From Tillus elongatus (lineage: Eukaryota; Arthropoda; Insecta; Coleoptera; Cleridae), in contig OZ023264.1 of the NCBI GenBank assembly GCA_964006375.1, positions 178,319,131 to 178,383,130 on the forward strand: 64,000 nucleotides of DNA, in the 5' to 3' direction. Under the pieces are notes generated by a model. It did no database searches. It was given only the letters and a program-made list of their open reading frames with translations, and was not told where the DNA came from. Below are positions 35,751-48,367 of the stretch, piece after piece. The position numbers were made by a program, and so were the translations under genes. Within the stretch, counting starts at the first letter, position 1. Every line of letters starts with the position of its first letter.

Positions 35751-36060
35751 TGACGTTTTAAGAATAAAAACTTAAAAGCTTATAACTTTGTTTTATATTA
35801 CCGTAGAGAGATTCAAATTTTGATGGATGATTTTGTTTTTATGATATAAACCCTCGCACCCAATATGGTTGCCCTAACTTTGTTATTTACGAAGATATAA
35901 ACATTTTCCGAAAGAAAACGCAAAGTTTTCCGGGAAAATTAGTCAGATTTTCCTGACTAACGAACTTGTCCAAGCCACTTGCAAAAGGTAGGTACTCACC
36001 AAATTTTATCAAAATCGGCACATTATTTTTTGAGTTAGCGATGTGACACATAAATATATA

Positions 36061-36063
<3 letters not shown>

Positions 36064-36148
<85 letters not shown>
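36064..36148. repeat. (TA)n array
   Basis: About 85 bp of TA. It follows the recurrent border gagttagcgatgtgacac. Confidence 0.97.
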
Positions 36149-36151
<3 letters not shown>

Positions 36152-36280
36152 ATATAAAGTCTGAAACTGACCTCGGATTTGTGTTCTAGGGGTCCTAAAT
36201 AGCGCTCATTTGAAGAAATTTTTTCAAAATTCAAAAGTCGGGATCTCATTAGTGATTTTTTTTAAAAGAAAATTCACTAA
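36149..36280 (-). repeat. A module, inverted
   Basis: It reads catataaagtctgaaactga, cctcggatttgtgttctagg, ggtcctaaatagcgctcatt, attcaaaagtcgggatct and cattagtgatttttttt. Confidence 0.87.
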
Positions 36281-36294
36281 GAGAAATATGAAGC

Positions 36295-36575
36295 CAAAAA
36301 AAGTTTTGCATTAATAATAAATGATATAAGAAAACTGTTTTTATATCTTCTTCTGTGTCTTTTTTTATTTCAGTATGGCTTAAATTGTCACATTTTTTCA
36401 CGTTTAAAATTAGTTTACTTGGTAAAGGCTTTTAATTATTTCCCAAGAAAAGTTTTTAAAGAGACAAGTAGAATTAGCAGATTTAGCCTTATAATTGATT
36501 TATTCACGGAAGCAAGAGTTAGTCTCACCTTTCATCTGCACAATTTCTTAATTATGTACTTAATTATGTACTTAG
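36295..36575 (+). repeat. Dispersed repeat, partner of 33637-33910
   Basis: See the inverse copy. The two copies lie about 2.4 kb apart head to head, flanking the SINE-bearing composite repeat. Confidence 0.8.
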
Positions 36576-37270
36576 TCGTGACCTCTCTATTAGCGAATTT
36601 TTCTTAATGAAAATTCGCTAAAACTCTAAAACCTTCAAAGTAATTTTTTCGTATTTATTGACTTTTATGAACCAAGAAGAGAACGTCTTTGTCTGTAGTA
36701 TTCAGTAAATTCTATATTTTCGTCTTGTGCGTTTCTCTGATCACCAATGGCACCCAATTTTAGCTTTTAGACTGTACCGATGATAAGTTTCACTACCTGA
36801 CTTCGTAACTAATGAATCCTTCTGAACATTAGCTAAAAGTCGATGCATTAAAAAATATCTAAAGAGACACTAGGATAAATACATTAAAAGACTGTAAAAT
36901 TTACTCGTGGACCGATTAATATTGCGTCGTTTTAATGACGGCATGAAAGTGAGTTTATATGCAAATTGTTTAAAAGCCTATACGCTAATGGCGAATTGTA
37001 GCACGGCACAGAGCTTTCGCTGCGAAAACAGCAAATATAAACATGAAAAGGTAGAACATAATGAGAACTTAATTAATGAAAGGGTCGATCTAACTTTGGA
37101 CCGCTACGCCGGCATACATAACTTTGATCATTCATGCTGATACTAAAATAAACCACGGCGCTATGTGGCCCAACAACAGGTTAATTATCGGCAAACTAAT
37201 GGAGAACAATGAATATCTAAGTACACGAATCCTGTATATGTGTGTACAGTCGAAACGTAAAAGAACATGA
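36576..37270. other. No recognised feature
   Basis: A 77-codon frame at 36907-37140 has no recognised family. The rest is AT-rich. Confidence 0.4.
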
Positions 37271-37274
37271 AAAA

Positions 37275-38232
<958 letters not shown>

Positions 38233-38234
38233 AG

Positions 38235-38790
<556 letters not shown>

Positions 38791-39022
38791 TTCCTGAACG
38801 TCACAAGGTCTGGGATAGACATAATTAGTTTTCATTAATGGCCGACGTTTACTCTCGTCTTGTGTTTGAGTTGTCGTTTGTATTGTTTTAATGACACCAT
38901 GAGTCGATTTTCCGGCACATTTGGGTATGTTGTTGTTGGACCGCTGATGCAATAGATGAAAACTCCAGCCTTGGCAACCTGTGTATAATTTGAGTCTAAT
39001 TTTTTCAAGAATTAGAAAATTT

Positions 39023-39063
39023 GCCCCTGATGATGGCTTTTGTATAGCCGAAACGCGTAGGGC
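39023..39063 (+). ncRNA. Hammerhead-ribozyme-like motif, unit 1
   Basis: The order is GCCC (helix I), CTGATGA (core), U plus ggc-ttttgtata-gcc (stem II), GAAAC (core), then GCGTA and GGGC (helix I partner). Helix III would be only A-U and C-G closed by GC, the minimal form known from Penelope-type hammerheads, with A as the cleavage-site residue. One U sits unpaired between CTGATGA and stem II, which departs from the strict consensus. Confidence 0.66.
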
Positions 39064-39112
39064 ACCCCATCAATAAATTTTGCTGTCTGGATGAAGCTTC
39101 TCATTAAGTACC

Positions 39113-39117
<5 letters not shown>

Positions 39118-39197
<80 letters not shown>
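39118..39197. repeat. (TA)n array
   Basis: About 80 bp of TA between the Penelope-like part and an inverted A module. Confidence 0.97.
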
Positions 39198-39200
<3 letters not shown>

Positions 39201-39330
39201 ATATAAAAATTGAAACTGACCCCGGATATGGGTTCTAGGGGTCCTAGTTCGCACTCATTTGAAAGCATTTTTGCAAAGTCTCACCATCGATACCTATTAG
39301 TGAATTTTTTTAAATAAAAATTCACTAATT
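39198..39330 (-). repeat. A module, inverted
   Basis: It reads catataaaaattgaaactga, ccccggatatgggttctagg and ggtcctagttcgcactcatt, ending tattagtgaattttttt and aaaaattcactaat. Confidence 0.88.
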
Positions 39331-40030
39331 ATATTTAACACGTGACCGGTTCTTTCATTATCGAGAACCGAAAAACATTTCAGCGCGTTCGTAACATTCG
39401 ATAGCAGAGTCAGTCAATAGCTTGTGTAAAAAGAGTACGAATCCGGCTATGTTTTTTGTGTTTTTTCTTTTTTGCTGAAGACACTGTAGGAAATCTTCGC
39501 GGCTCTCGTAACGATTGGCTTGGTTTACAGAATTGGACTTGAAATAAGAAATCTGAATAATCCGGTGTGATGATGCTGGTACTTTATTATTTTAGCAAGA
39601 TTAATGCGGCTACTCATTTAATTTTTTTGTAAGAAAGGTTTAGTTAATGGCTTAGAAATAATATTTCATGCTAATAATGGGAACTCATTGTGGACAAATG
39701 TTTCCATGGAAGCTCTTTAGTGCTCAAAGAGCGAGATAAATTATATTAAAAAAACTTATATTGCTTTATCATAGCTGGCACGGAAATACTCGTTTAGTGG
39801 TATACATTTTCATTCTAATTTATTCCACTAAAAAATCTACTAAAAATGTTTGTTCTGGTTATAACTGCGTTTATAATTTGATTTAAAAAGTTTGAAAAAT
39901 TAGGTCTCAGTAATGAAGAGTTTTCTCTGTTTGGTGTTTCTCATTACTGCAACACACAATAGGTCCCCTGTGATCACTGAGAAATATCTGTTCATAGAAT
40001 AAAAAAGTCTGGACGTATCAAGTGTATAAT

Positions 40031-40427
40031 AATAATAATAATAATAATAATAGTTTATTGAACAATATACACTTTTTTATTACAAATAACTTATACAATC
40101 TATTAGAGCTAATTGTTCAATAAAGATGAAAAGTCACCTAAGTCGGAGACTTGTTGGTGATACTAGCAATATAATTTCTCTCCCAAAAATACGTGGTGCA
40201 CACAATTCAAAACAATTGTGAAGCAATTCAACTGAAAAAACATAACTAAGCCACATATTAATAAAACCGTTTCTAGCATATGTGCCCAACAATTTGGATC
40301 ACTAAAACACCACACATTTTTTCCCTCCTTCCTTTCCCTCTCCCACACCAACCTATACACAGCATGCCTCCATAGAAGCAAAATGGCTTGTCAATGAGGA
40401 CACCCCAGATACAATGCGCACACAAAG

Positions 40428-40431
<4 letters not shown>
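40031..40431 (-). mobile_element. LINE 3' untranslated tail with (ATT)n end, duplicate
   Basis: This is identical or nearly so to 41755-42150. On the minus strand it ends aataaactattattatt..., a LINE 3' tail ending in a trinucleotide repeat. The coding part is absent because the duplication boundary cuts it. Confidence 0.65.

Positions 40432-40509
<78 letters not shown>
40432..40509. repeat. (TA)n array, junction of the tandem duplication
   Basis: About 78 bp of TA lie exactly between unit 1 and unit 2. Confidence 0.98.
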
Positions 40510-40511
<2 letters not shown>

Positions 40512-40743
40512 TTCCTGAACGTCACAAGGTCTGGGATAGACATAATTAGTTTTCATTAATGGCCGACGTTTACTCTCGTCTTGTGTTTGAGTTGTCGTTT
40601 GTATTGTTTTAATGACACCATGAGTCGATTTTCCGGCACATTTGGGTGTGTTGTTGTTGGACCGCTGATGCAATAGATGAAAACTCCAGCCTTGGCAACC
40701 TGTGTATAGTTTGAATCTAATTTTTTCAAGAATTATAAAATTT

Positions 40744-40784
40744 GCCCCTGATGATGGCTTTTGTATAGCCGAAACGCGTAGGGC
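40744..40784 (+). ncRNA. Hammerhead-ribozyme-like motif, unit 2
   Basis: It is identical to 39023-39063 in every core and stem base. The flanking differences (attataaaa instead of attagaaaa) lie outside helix I. Confidence 0.66.
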
Positions 40785-40837
40785 ACCCCATCAATAAATT
40801 TTGCTGCCTGGATGAAGCTTCTCATTAAGTACCTTAA

Positions 40838-40842
<5 letters not shown>

Positions 40843-40924
<82 letters not shown>
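40843..40924. repeat. (TA)n array
   Basis: About 82 bp of TA. This is the counterpart of 39118-39197. Confidence 0.97.
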
Positions 40925-40927
<3 letters not shown>

Positions 40928-41058
40928 ATATAAAAATTGAAACTGACCCCGGATATGGGTTCTAGGGGTCCTAGTTCGCACTCATTTGAAAGCATTTTTG
41001 CAAAGTCTCACCATCGATACCTATTAGTGAATTTTTTTAAATAAAAATTCACTAATTA
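40925..41058 (-). repeat. A module, inverted
   Basis: The duplicate of 39198-39330, nearly identical. Confidence 0.88.
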
Positions 41059-41754
41059 TATTTAACACGTGACCGGTTCTTTCATTATCGAGAAACGAAA
41101 AACATTTCAGCGCGTTCGTAACATTCGATAGCAGAGTCAGTCAATAGCTTGTGTAAAAGAGTACGAATCCGGCTATGTTTTTTGTGTTTTTTCTTTTTTA
41201 CTGAAGACGCTATAGGAAATCTTCGCGGCTCTCGTAACGATTGGCTTGGTTTACAGAATCGGACTTGAAATAAGAAATCTGAATAATCCGGTGTGATGAT
41301 GCTGGTACTTTATTATTTTAGCAAGATTAATGCGGCTACTCATTTAATTTTTTTGTAAGAAAGGTTTAGTTAATGGCTTAGAAATAATATTTCATGCTAA
41401 TAATGGGAACTCATTGTGGACAAATGTTTCCATGGAAGCTCTTTAGTGCTCAAAGAGCGAGATAAATTATATTAAAAAAACTTATATTGCTTTATCATAG
41501 CTGGCACGGAAATACTCGTTTAGTGGTATACATTTTCATTCTAATTTATTCCACTAAAAAATCTACTAAAAATGTTTGTTCTGGTTATAACTGCGTTTAT
41601 AATTTGATTTAAAAAGTTTGAAAAATTAGGTCTCAGTAATGAAGAGTTTTCTCTGTTTGGTGTTTCTCATTACTGCAACACACAATAGGTCCCCTGTGAT
41701 CACTGAGAAATATCTGTTCATAGAATAAAAAAGTCTGGACGTATCAAGTGTATA

Positions 41755-42880
41755 ATAATAATAATAATAATAATAATAGTTTATTGAACAATATACACTT
41801 TTTTATTACAAATAACTTATACAATCTATTAGAGCTAATTGTTCAATAAAGATGAAAAGTCACCTAAGTCGGAGACTTGTTGGTGATACTAGCAATATAA
41901 TTTCTCTCCCAAAAATACGTGGTGCACACAATTCAAAACAATTGTGAAGCAATTCAACTGAAAAAACATAACTAAGCCACATATTAATAAAACCGTTTCT
42001 AGCATATGTGCCCAACAATTTGGATCACTAAAACACCACACATTTTTTCCCTCCTTCCTTTCCCTCTCCCACACCAACCTATACACAGCATGCCTCCATA
42101 GAAGCAAAATGGCTTGTCAATGAGGACACCCCAGATACAATGCGCACACAAAGAGAGAAAAAAAAACAATTGCATCCGACAACAACAGTCTCATTCCTCC
42201 CTCTTATCCTTCCCTACCACCAACACAAAACCACCCCCCAATCGAGCACTTCCCAAACAACACCAAAATTCTAAAACCATGTACATCTGTACTAAAAACA
42301 AGCGAGAATATATAAAAACAACAAATATTAAGCTATTAAACACCATACGAATGTGCTCACGAAGTATATGCTGACGCAAAATAATAGTCAAAACCATAAA
42401 AAATCTCTGCAAGTTATTTAGCCAATATACAACACAACAAGTAACATACAAACACCCATTAAATAAAATGTACACCAGATTTTAAAACACAAAGGATTGG
42501 ATGCACTACATATACAAAATCTTAACCTAAATTAACCAGTCAGTAGATAACAACCCTCGGAGTTTCAAGCAGCCAGGTCTGTACCCCCTTTTTAAACAAT
42601 CTATATGAATGCACCTGTCTTATATCCAGTGGCAACACATCGTACACTCTCAAACCAATATACACAAAGTTTTTTCGGCCAATTTATTCGCTTTCTGTTT
42701 TACCGTTGCCACATTTTTAAACCGTGTTTGGTAGGTGTGTTCCAGAAAACTTATGGTGTTTCAGAAGCGCTGCCCCAAGCTAGCAATCCATACATCAGTT
42801 AGGATTGAATAAGGGCAAGGTATACAGTTCTGAGGTGAGTTTCCTCCATGAATTGTTTCAGTTTCTTAAATCTAAACAGA
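41755..42880 (-). mobile_element. 5'-truncated LINE, reverse transcriptase end and 3' UTR
   Basis: The minus strand from 42880 down gives a short reverse transcriptase thumb region, then about 800 bp of 3' UTR, then an (ATT)n tail at 41755-41777. It is inserted next to a D-module-like fragment (tctggacgtatcaagtg). A trinucleotide 3' tail of this kind is known from CR1/RTE-type LINEs. Confidence 0.7.
42550..42880 (-). pseudogene. LINE ORF2 C-terminal fragment
   Basis: The frames read FKKLKQFMEETHLRTVYLAL, then IQS*LMYGLLAWGSASE, matching the 'YfaLiqS.l.YGi..WG' thumb block. Further frames give NVATVKQKANKLAEKT, VGLRVYDVLPLDIR and SYRLFKKGVQTWLL, the usual end (N.LP..iR....FK..l..WLl). Several stops interrupt it. 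No YADD or endonuclease is present. Confidence 0.7.
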
Positions 42881-42925
42881 AAGCTTCTCAACTTCCTAAC
42901 AATTTGACCCGTATGTATATCCCAT

Positions 42926-43034
42926 TGAATTTCTTTTCTTACAAACATGGATTATATTTCGATGAAAAATGAGAAAATGCAATAATATAAGGTTTGTTCG
43001 ATTAAAAAAAATACGAAAAATTTGTATCACCAAC
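42926..43034 (-). repeat. C-module tail, inverted
   Basis: It reads ttcttacaaacatggattat, ataatataaggtttgttcga and gtatcaccaacgacttg, as in other inverted copies. It abuts the E module. Confidence 0.75.
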
Positions 43035-43325
43035 GACTTGTTTTGCCTGTTATTTATTTTATTTGGTTAGCGTTGATGTCTAGTTTATGCCTGATCCATG
43101 AATTAATCTACGCATGGCAGTTAACTACTCTAACTTGGACTTCTATCACTAAGTCGTTTCAACGCATGTCTTTCAGATTTTATTTGTAATTTGAAAAAGA
43201 CTAAATATTGTGAACCAAATTAATTGAAATTCACAACATAGGTTTTACTCCTACAATTTCTAGCCACACGTAAGGTCTCATTGTAGTTACTCTAATACTT
43301 ACAAAAATATAGCGTTTTCAAAAAT
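43035..43325 (+). repeat. E module, copy 2
   Basis: It is collinear with 25040-25330; see there. Confidence 0.8.
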
Positions 43326-43370
43326 ATTTGTCTATATTTTTGGGGGAAAAATGCCCGCTGTGGCTCGGAT

Positions 43371-43388
43371 ACACACACACACGCACGC

Positions 43389-43459
<71 letters not shown>
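43371..43459. repeat. Compound microsatellite (AC)n-(TA)n-(GA)n
   Basis: The order is acacacacacgcacgcag, about 33 bp of TA, then about 36 bp of GA with one ggg break. It follows ctcggatac as other arrays do. Confidence 0.97.
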
Positions 43460-43460
<1 letters not shown>

Positions 43461-43466
<6 letters not shown>

Positions 43467-44510
43467 CGAAGTTATGGCAAATTGGTACTCGGGTTTATAT
43501 CATAAAATATAAAGTATGTACCAAAAGACAAAAAGTTATAGGCAGTTAAAATAGGCAACTCTTTTGGGATTTTCCTCTTAAAACGTCAAAATTGGCAACA
43601 TTTAGGCAAAGAGCCTGAAATGAATACAGGTTATGTAGAGAAAATGTCGCAAGAAGAGTGTTTACAAAGTCTTAAGTTTCAGATACAACCGTCATTGTCC
43701 TTCACTTTACTACAATATTTCCAGAAAATACAACGATAACTTAAAAGATAATGGGCCCATTTTTATCAAATTTGCTGAGTACCTTCCTTTTGTAAGTGGC
43801 TTGGATAAGTTCCTCAGCCAGGAAAACTGGCCCAGGTTTTCCCGGAAAATGTTGTGTTTTTTTTCGGGAAAACTTTATATCTCTGGAAATAACAAAGTAA
43901 GACCAAACAGATTTCGTACGCGTGCTTAGATTATAAAGGGTGAGCCCTTTGCCAAAATGTAAGTCTGTAAGTTTAAAGACGAAAAAGTTATAGGCATCTA
44001 AAAAAAAAAAACTTGGGGTTTTCCTCAAAACATCAAAGCCGCGATTTGAAACGACAAAATTGGCAACATTTAAGCAATGAACCTGATATAAATACGGATT
44101 ATGTAAAGATTATTCTGTTCAGCTTTAACCACCATTGCCCTTCAGTTTACTAAAATATTTCCAGAAAATTCATGTCAAATAGACCCTTACTCTGATGCTT
44201 TGGTAGTAGTTTTAGTGAAGTTTATGGCTTAACGGTCTATAATTTTTAGCTAATTTTCGTAGAAAAAATTCGTTAATGAGGAGATCGCGACTTTTGAATT
44301 CTAAAAAGATTTCTTCACATGAGCGTAAACTAGACCCCCTGGAAGCCATATCCGTGTTCACTTTCTGCTTACATATATACATGGTGACGAATTTCTACGG
44401 TAAAGCTCAATATTACTGTTATTCTACAAGTTACAAAAAACAATTTTATACGTAATTATAGGATGTCTTGAGCTACATCCTAAAGAAAATTTTCTGCAGT
44501 CACAGGTGGC

Positions 44511-44512
<2 letters not shown>
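43461..44512 (+). repeat. Composite repeat: B/C, B again, C, A-like block, C tail
   Basis: Matching blocks include gttataggcagttaaa and aattggcaacatttaggc (43530-43610). The B block at 43745-43920, aaagataatgggcccatttt then tatcaaatttgctgagtacc, matches 58115-58260. A further C block spans 43965-44240, an A-like block 44267-44380, and a C tail ending cacaggtggcccatata. Confidence 0.75.

Positions 44513-44593
<81 letters not shown>
44513..44593. repeat. (TA)n array
   Basis: About 81 bp of TA, placed inside what should be the C tail (ggtggcccata). Confidence 0.97.
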
Positions 44594-44596
<3 letters not shown>

Positions 44597-44725
44597 ATAT
44601 AAAAATCGAAACTGACCCCGGATATGGGTTCTATGGGTCCTAGTTCGCGCTCATTTGCAATTTTTTTTTCAAAATTCCGAAATCGGGATCTCCCCATTAG
44701 TGAATTTTTTTTACGAAAATGCACT
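44594..44725 (-). repeat. A module, inverted
   Basis: It reads catataaaaatcgaaactga, ccccggatatgggttctatg, ggtcctagttcgcgctcatt and ccccattagtgaatttt. Confidence 0.88.
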
Positions 44726-45320
44726 AAAAAGCATTTAAGAACCGATTAAAATATAAACGCTTTAGCTTTGATTTGTAGGTGGCCAGAAAGAAACGGATTT
44801 AAATAAAGTAATTGAGGCTGTTTATGAGAAAACTGGGCGAGAGCGCTTCTGAAACTGTTTAGTTTTGCGGAGATAGGAAATCCAACGTTCCTTATTCCTT
44901 GTGAAAGTTCTCGGAGATTAAGCCGCACAAGAGAGGGGCGTCTTAGAAACACCACCAACTACAACTCTGTTTGCATTATTCGGGATTAACCACTCATCCA
45001 AACTATATCAACGGCCGCTTAAGACTAGACGATATCGCTGAACTACAGATCATGTAAAAGTTATAAGCAGGTGTTCGTTGATATCTGAAAGAAAGCTGTC
45101 TTATTTTACCTTTAGAAAACTAAAGTTTGCGTATATTTGACTATAATCTGTTATATACAGTGCTGTTCAAAGTAATCGCCCGTTTGAAGTTATCAGAGAA
45201 CGAATAAGCAAAGTTAGGTTCTATTTTCTGTATCGCCCATCCGATGCGTTATCGGGGAAGACAAAGCTTGAGAGTGGGGACCCTCGTAATTTAAGGTCTG
45301 ATAAGCTTGTGGATTAACAC
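44726..45320. other. No recognised feature; possible 5' leader of the Jockey-like element
   Basis: No gene is recognised. From about 45170 the base composition becomes less AT-rich and leads into the ORF1 frame, so part of it may be element leader. Confidence 0.4.
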
Positions 45321-45328
45321 CAGCACAT

Positions 45329-46740
45329 AAAAACCGAAACAATATCTGTCAACCCATCCAATCTCTATCAAACGAGAGCTAGCACTAGCGAGCAGTCTAG
45401 CCGCAGCGATAGCGATAACAGCAGCACGGCCACCTACGGATGCAGCAGATGAAACCATAAATGTCAAGTCCACAATGACACACGAAGAGAGGCTAACAGC
45501 ACTAGAAAACGCACTAGAAGTATTATACAGAGACAGTTTCGCTCTATCAGAAGAAATAAAGAATCTATCAGAACAAATAAAGAAAAAAGATGTCATGATA
45601 ACACAACTTCACCTTCAAAAACAAGAATTACAACGCCAATTTCAAGAGGCTTACTCGGAAAATGAGAAAACGACCGACAATGACGAATTCCAAGAACCAA
45701 AAGGACAAATACTATCAAAAGCCTACACCAAGCCAGTCACCACACATCAATCAGAAATTTATAACAATTTCGAAGCGTTAACAGGCCTAGACGAAACCCT
45801 TCAGCAAGAGGAAGAGACGCAACAAGAACCTTCAGTCTACGACCAACCAATAGAAGACCAAGAAAAAGGTAGTCCACCGGTCATAATCACCCAAAAGTAA
45901 AAATAGATACATATAGTCAGTCTCTCAGAAACAACTAACATCAAGTTTAATAGAGTCAGAAATATAAACGACGGCATATAAGTGTACCTAAGCACAGAGA
46001 AGGACCACCTCATGGCAACAGAATTTCTAGAGCACATCAAAATAGGTCACTACACATATAAACTGAACTACGAGAAGAACCTCAAAATATTCCTCAGAGG
46101 CATCAATAGATGCATCAAAAATCAAACATGGAAAAAGACTTAAAAGCCAAAAACTTTAGTCCAATGAAAAGTACCAGAATGAGAAAGAAGGCGAAACAAG
46201 AACAATACAGGTGCCGCTTGTTCTCATGGAGCTCCCCAAAGAAGAAGCAAATATTTAGAGATTAACAGAATGCTGCAGACTAAACATCAAACCAGAGCCC
46301 TTAAGAAGAATCCCACTAACAACACAATGTTACAACTGTCAAGGATTTCACCACGCATAAAGTGGATGCCGGATGCAAGCAAAATGTGTTAAATGTGGAG
46401 ACAAACACGCGACACGTGAATGTACGAAACCACCAGAAACAACCCCAAGGTGTGCAAACTGCGACGGGCCTCATCCCACATCACATAGAGGATGTTCAAA
46501 TTCACTTTGATTACTCAAACAAGGAAGCACTTCCAGATATGCATCAACAACAAACTGAGACGACATACAGCAAAATAGGCCAGCTACCAAATATATCAAT
46601 AAAGCTACAACAAAATGACAGAAGACAAACTTCAATACCCAACAAAACCACAAAAGCTCCTATCAGCTACAATAGGAAATATCTACAAAGAAGACAACAA
46701 GTTGAACTCCTCAACAGACATCGTAAAATCATTTAGAAAA
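45329..46740 (+). pseudogene. Jockey-like LINE ORF1 (Gag), frameshifted
   Basis: The frame is open upstream of the first in-frame ATG (45475), with an Ala-rich part. From that ATG it runs MTHEERLTALENALEVLYRD, then EIKNLSEQIKKKDVMITQLH and LQKQELQRQF, a probable coiled coil. After stops from 45898 on, another frame gives TRTIQVPLVLMELPKEEANI and PLRRIPLTTQCYNCQGFHHA. Two further zinc knuckles follow: CVKCGDKHATREC and CANCDGPHPTSHRGC. Three CCHC knuckles after a LELP-type domain are characteristic of Jockey/R1-group Gag, which binds the element RNA. No ORF2 follows; the 13-bp minisatellite begins about 240 bp downstream. Confidence 0.8.
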
Positions 46741-46979
46741 TGCAGCCAAATCTTACTAGAACAATTAGTTTAATCAGTACACAAGAGATACCACAAATCC
46801 TTTCATGAAACGCCAATGGTAACAGGAACAAGAAACAAGAACATCAAACGCCAAAGATGAAACATAAAACTATGGCATAAAGTACACACACAAACTATAT
46901 CACCACCATTGTATAAACCCAAATAAAAGAGAGCTGAACGGGCTCAAAGACGTAAAGTCTGGCCTGGGAATTCATTTCG

Positions 46980-47211
46980 TTACTTGACTTACTTGACTTG
47001 ACTACTTGACTTGACTACTTGACTTGACTACTTGACTTGACTACTTGACTTGACTACTTGACTTGACTACTTGACTTGACTACTTGACTTGACTACTTGA
47101 CTTGACTACTTGACTTGACTACTTGACTTGACTACTTGACTTGACTACTTGACTTGACTACTTGACTTGACTACTTGACTTGACTACTTGACTTGACTAC
47201 TTGACTTGACT
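46980..47211. repeat. 13-bp minisatellite, about 17-18 units
   Basis: The unit TTGACTTGACTAC is repeated almost without change. It lies after the decayed ORF1 and ends in ttgacttgactcgatgat. Confidence 0.97.
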
Positions 47212-47329
47212 CGATGATATAGTTTAATAGCAGATTGAGAAAACTTTGTAATAAGGTTTTGGATTAGATTCGATTCAATGTGAATGATATATTCCAGTCC
47301 GTCCATTAGGACCTTAGGTCTTATGTCTA

Positions 47330-48180
47330 ATTACTTTAATTTCATCCATCAAACGCAGGTCCCTGCAGGAATCGATTTTTTTAGGGTGAAAGTTGCTTTA
47401 GCAGTGTCCTTTTGTTGACTTTTTTCGCCCGATGTTGGGTTGTACGGTCATCTGAGCTAAGTCGCTTACTTGTTTTAAAGTCCACAGAGAGATAGTTTCT
47501 CTCCGAGTTCGTCTGGACTCTAAATCAGTGAGACAGCATCCAAAGGAGGGCGTTTGCCATTCTAAGCTTACAGTGGAGGCACCTCTGGGTTCTTCTAAAC
47601 CCGACACCCGCCAATGCTCGATACAAGGTGATATCCCACGAAGTCCCGCTCCTGAGCATAACGCATGCGAGGTCGTTCGTTTGTTTCAGAGCACACAGTG
47701 AAGGCCTTAACCTCAAAGGGTATCTCACCAATAGAGATCTAACCACAAGAGCGTCCTACCCTGGAAATCTAACCTCCAGGAGCATCTCACCCCAAGAGAT
47801 CCAACGTCCAGTGGCATCTCACCCCTGGTAATCTGACCCTACTTTGGGTTGGTTTGGACTTGACACCCGCCAGCGCTTTACCCAATGCTGTATCACATGA
47901 AACCCCGCTCCCGAGTAACAACCAAATGAGGTCGTTTGCCCATTGGGATGCTCACAGTGGAGGCCTCAACCTTCGAATGTAAACCACTCCTTAGAGATCT
48001 CCTCCCCTGGGTTCGTGCAGACCCGACACCCGCCAATGTAAGTCGCCTCTCACGAAAGGCAGGAGTTACGTTGCGCATACTGTTTTATTCCGTCCCCGGA
48101 CCCACAGGCGACGTGAGAAGGTATACCGAGACAATATCTGTATATCACGGGGGACTCTAGCATGGACACATGCTAGACTG
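47330..48180. repeat. GC-richer block of diverged repeats
   Basis: The phrase gacacccgcca recurs at 47603, 47862 and 48025. Around it recur 'cagtggaggc' with 'gaggtcgtt.gtttg', 'gagatct' and 'gt.tcgtc..gact'. Units are irregular (spacing about 259 and 163 bp). The block ends near 48165. It could be the untranslated part of a LINE or a decayed satellite. I see no open frame that makes a known protein. Confidence 0.6.
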
Positions 48181-48275
48181 TGTTACGCTACTAAATCTCA
48201 GTACCCAGTGCGGATTGACATATGTAGTTATTTCATCATATATTCTAACAGCAGCTAATCCATAAAAGACTTAAT

Positions 48276-48278
<3 letters not shown>

Positions 48279-48365
<87 letters not shown>
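48279..48365. repeat. (TA)n array
   Basis: About 87 bp of pure TA. This array lacks an A module on either side. Confidence 0.97.

Positions 48366-48367
<2 letters not shown>

Larger units (their letters stand above)
35390..36062 (-). repeat. C and B modules inverted, interrupted by a SINE
   Basis: Sequence before 35568 and after 35760 continues the inverted C/B module (caattttgacgttt, aaaagcttataactttgttt, gaaagaaaacgcaaagtttt, acgaacttgtccaagccact, gagttagcgatgtgac). The SINE lies between duplicated tgacgtttt. Confidence 0.78.
40510..42150. repeat. Tandem duplication, unit 2
   Basis: It starts cattcctgaacgtcacaagg as unit 1 does. Beyond 42150, after acacaaagaga, it continues into the coding part of the LINE, showing that this is the original right-hand context. 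Confidence 0.92.

Noticed and set aside
36907..37140. 77-codon plus-strand frame as a gene
   Set aside because: No recognised family, no splice or promoter context, and of a length expected by chance.
40163..42107. Two identical 72-codon frames as a duplicated gene
   Set aside because: They lie in the 3' untranslated tail of a LINE and are identical only because the 1.7-kb segment is duplicated; no family is recognisable.
46980..47211. CRISPR array
   Set aside because: Units of 13 bp without spacers in eukaryotic DNA; this is a minisatellite.
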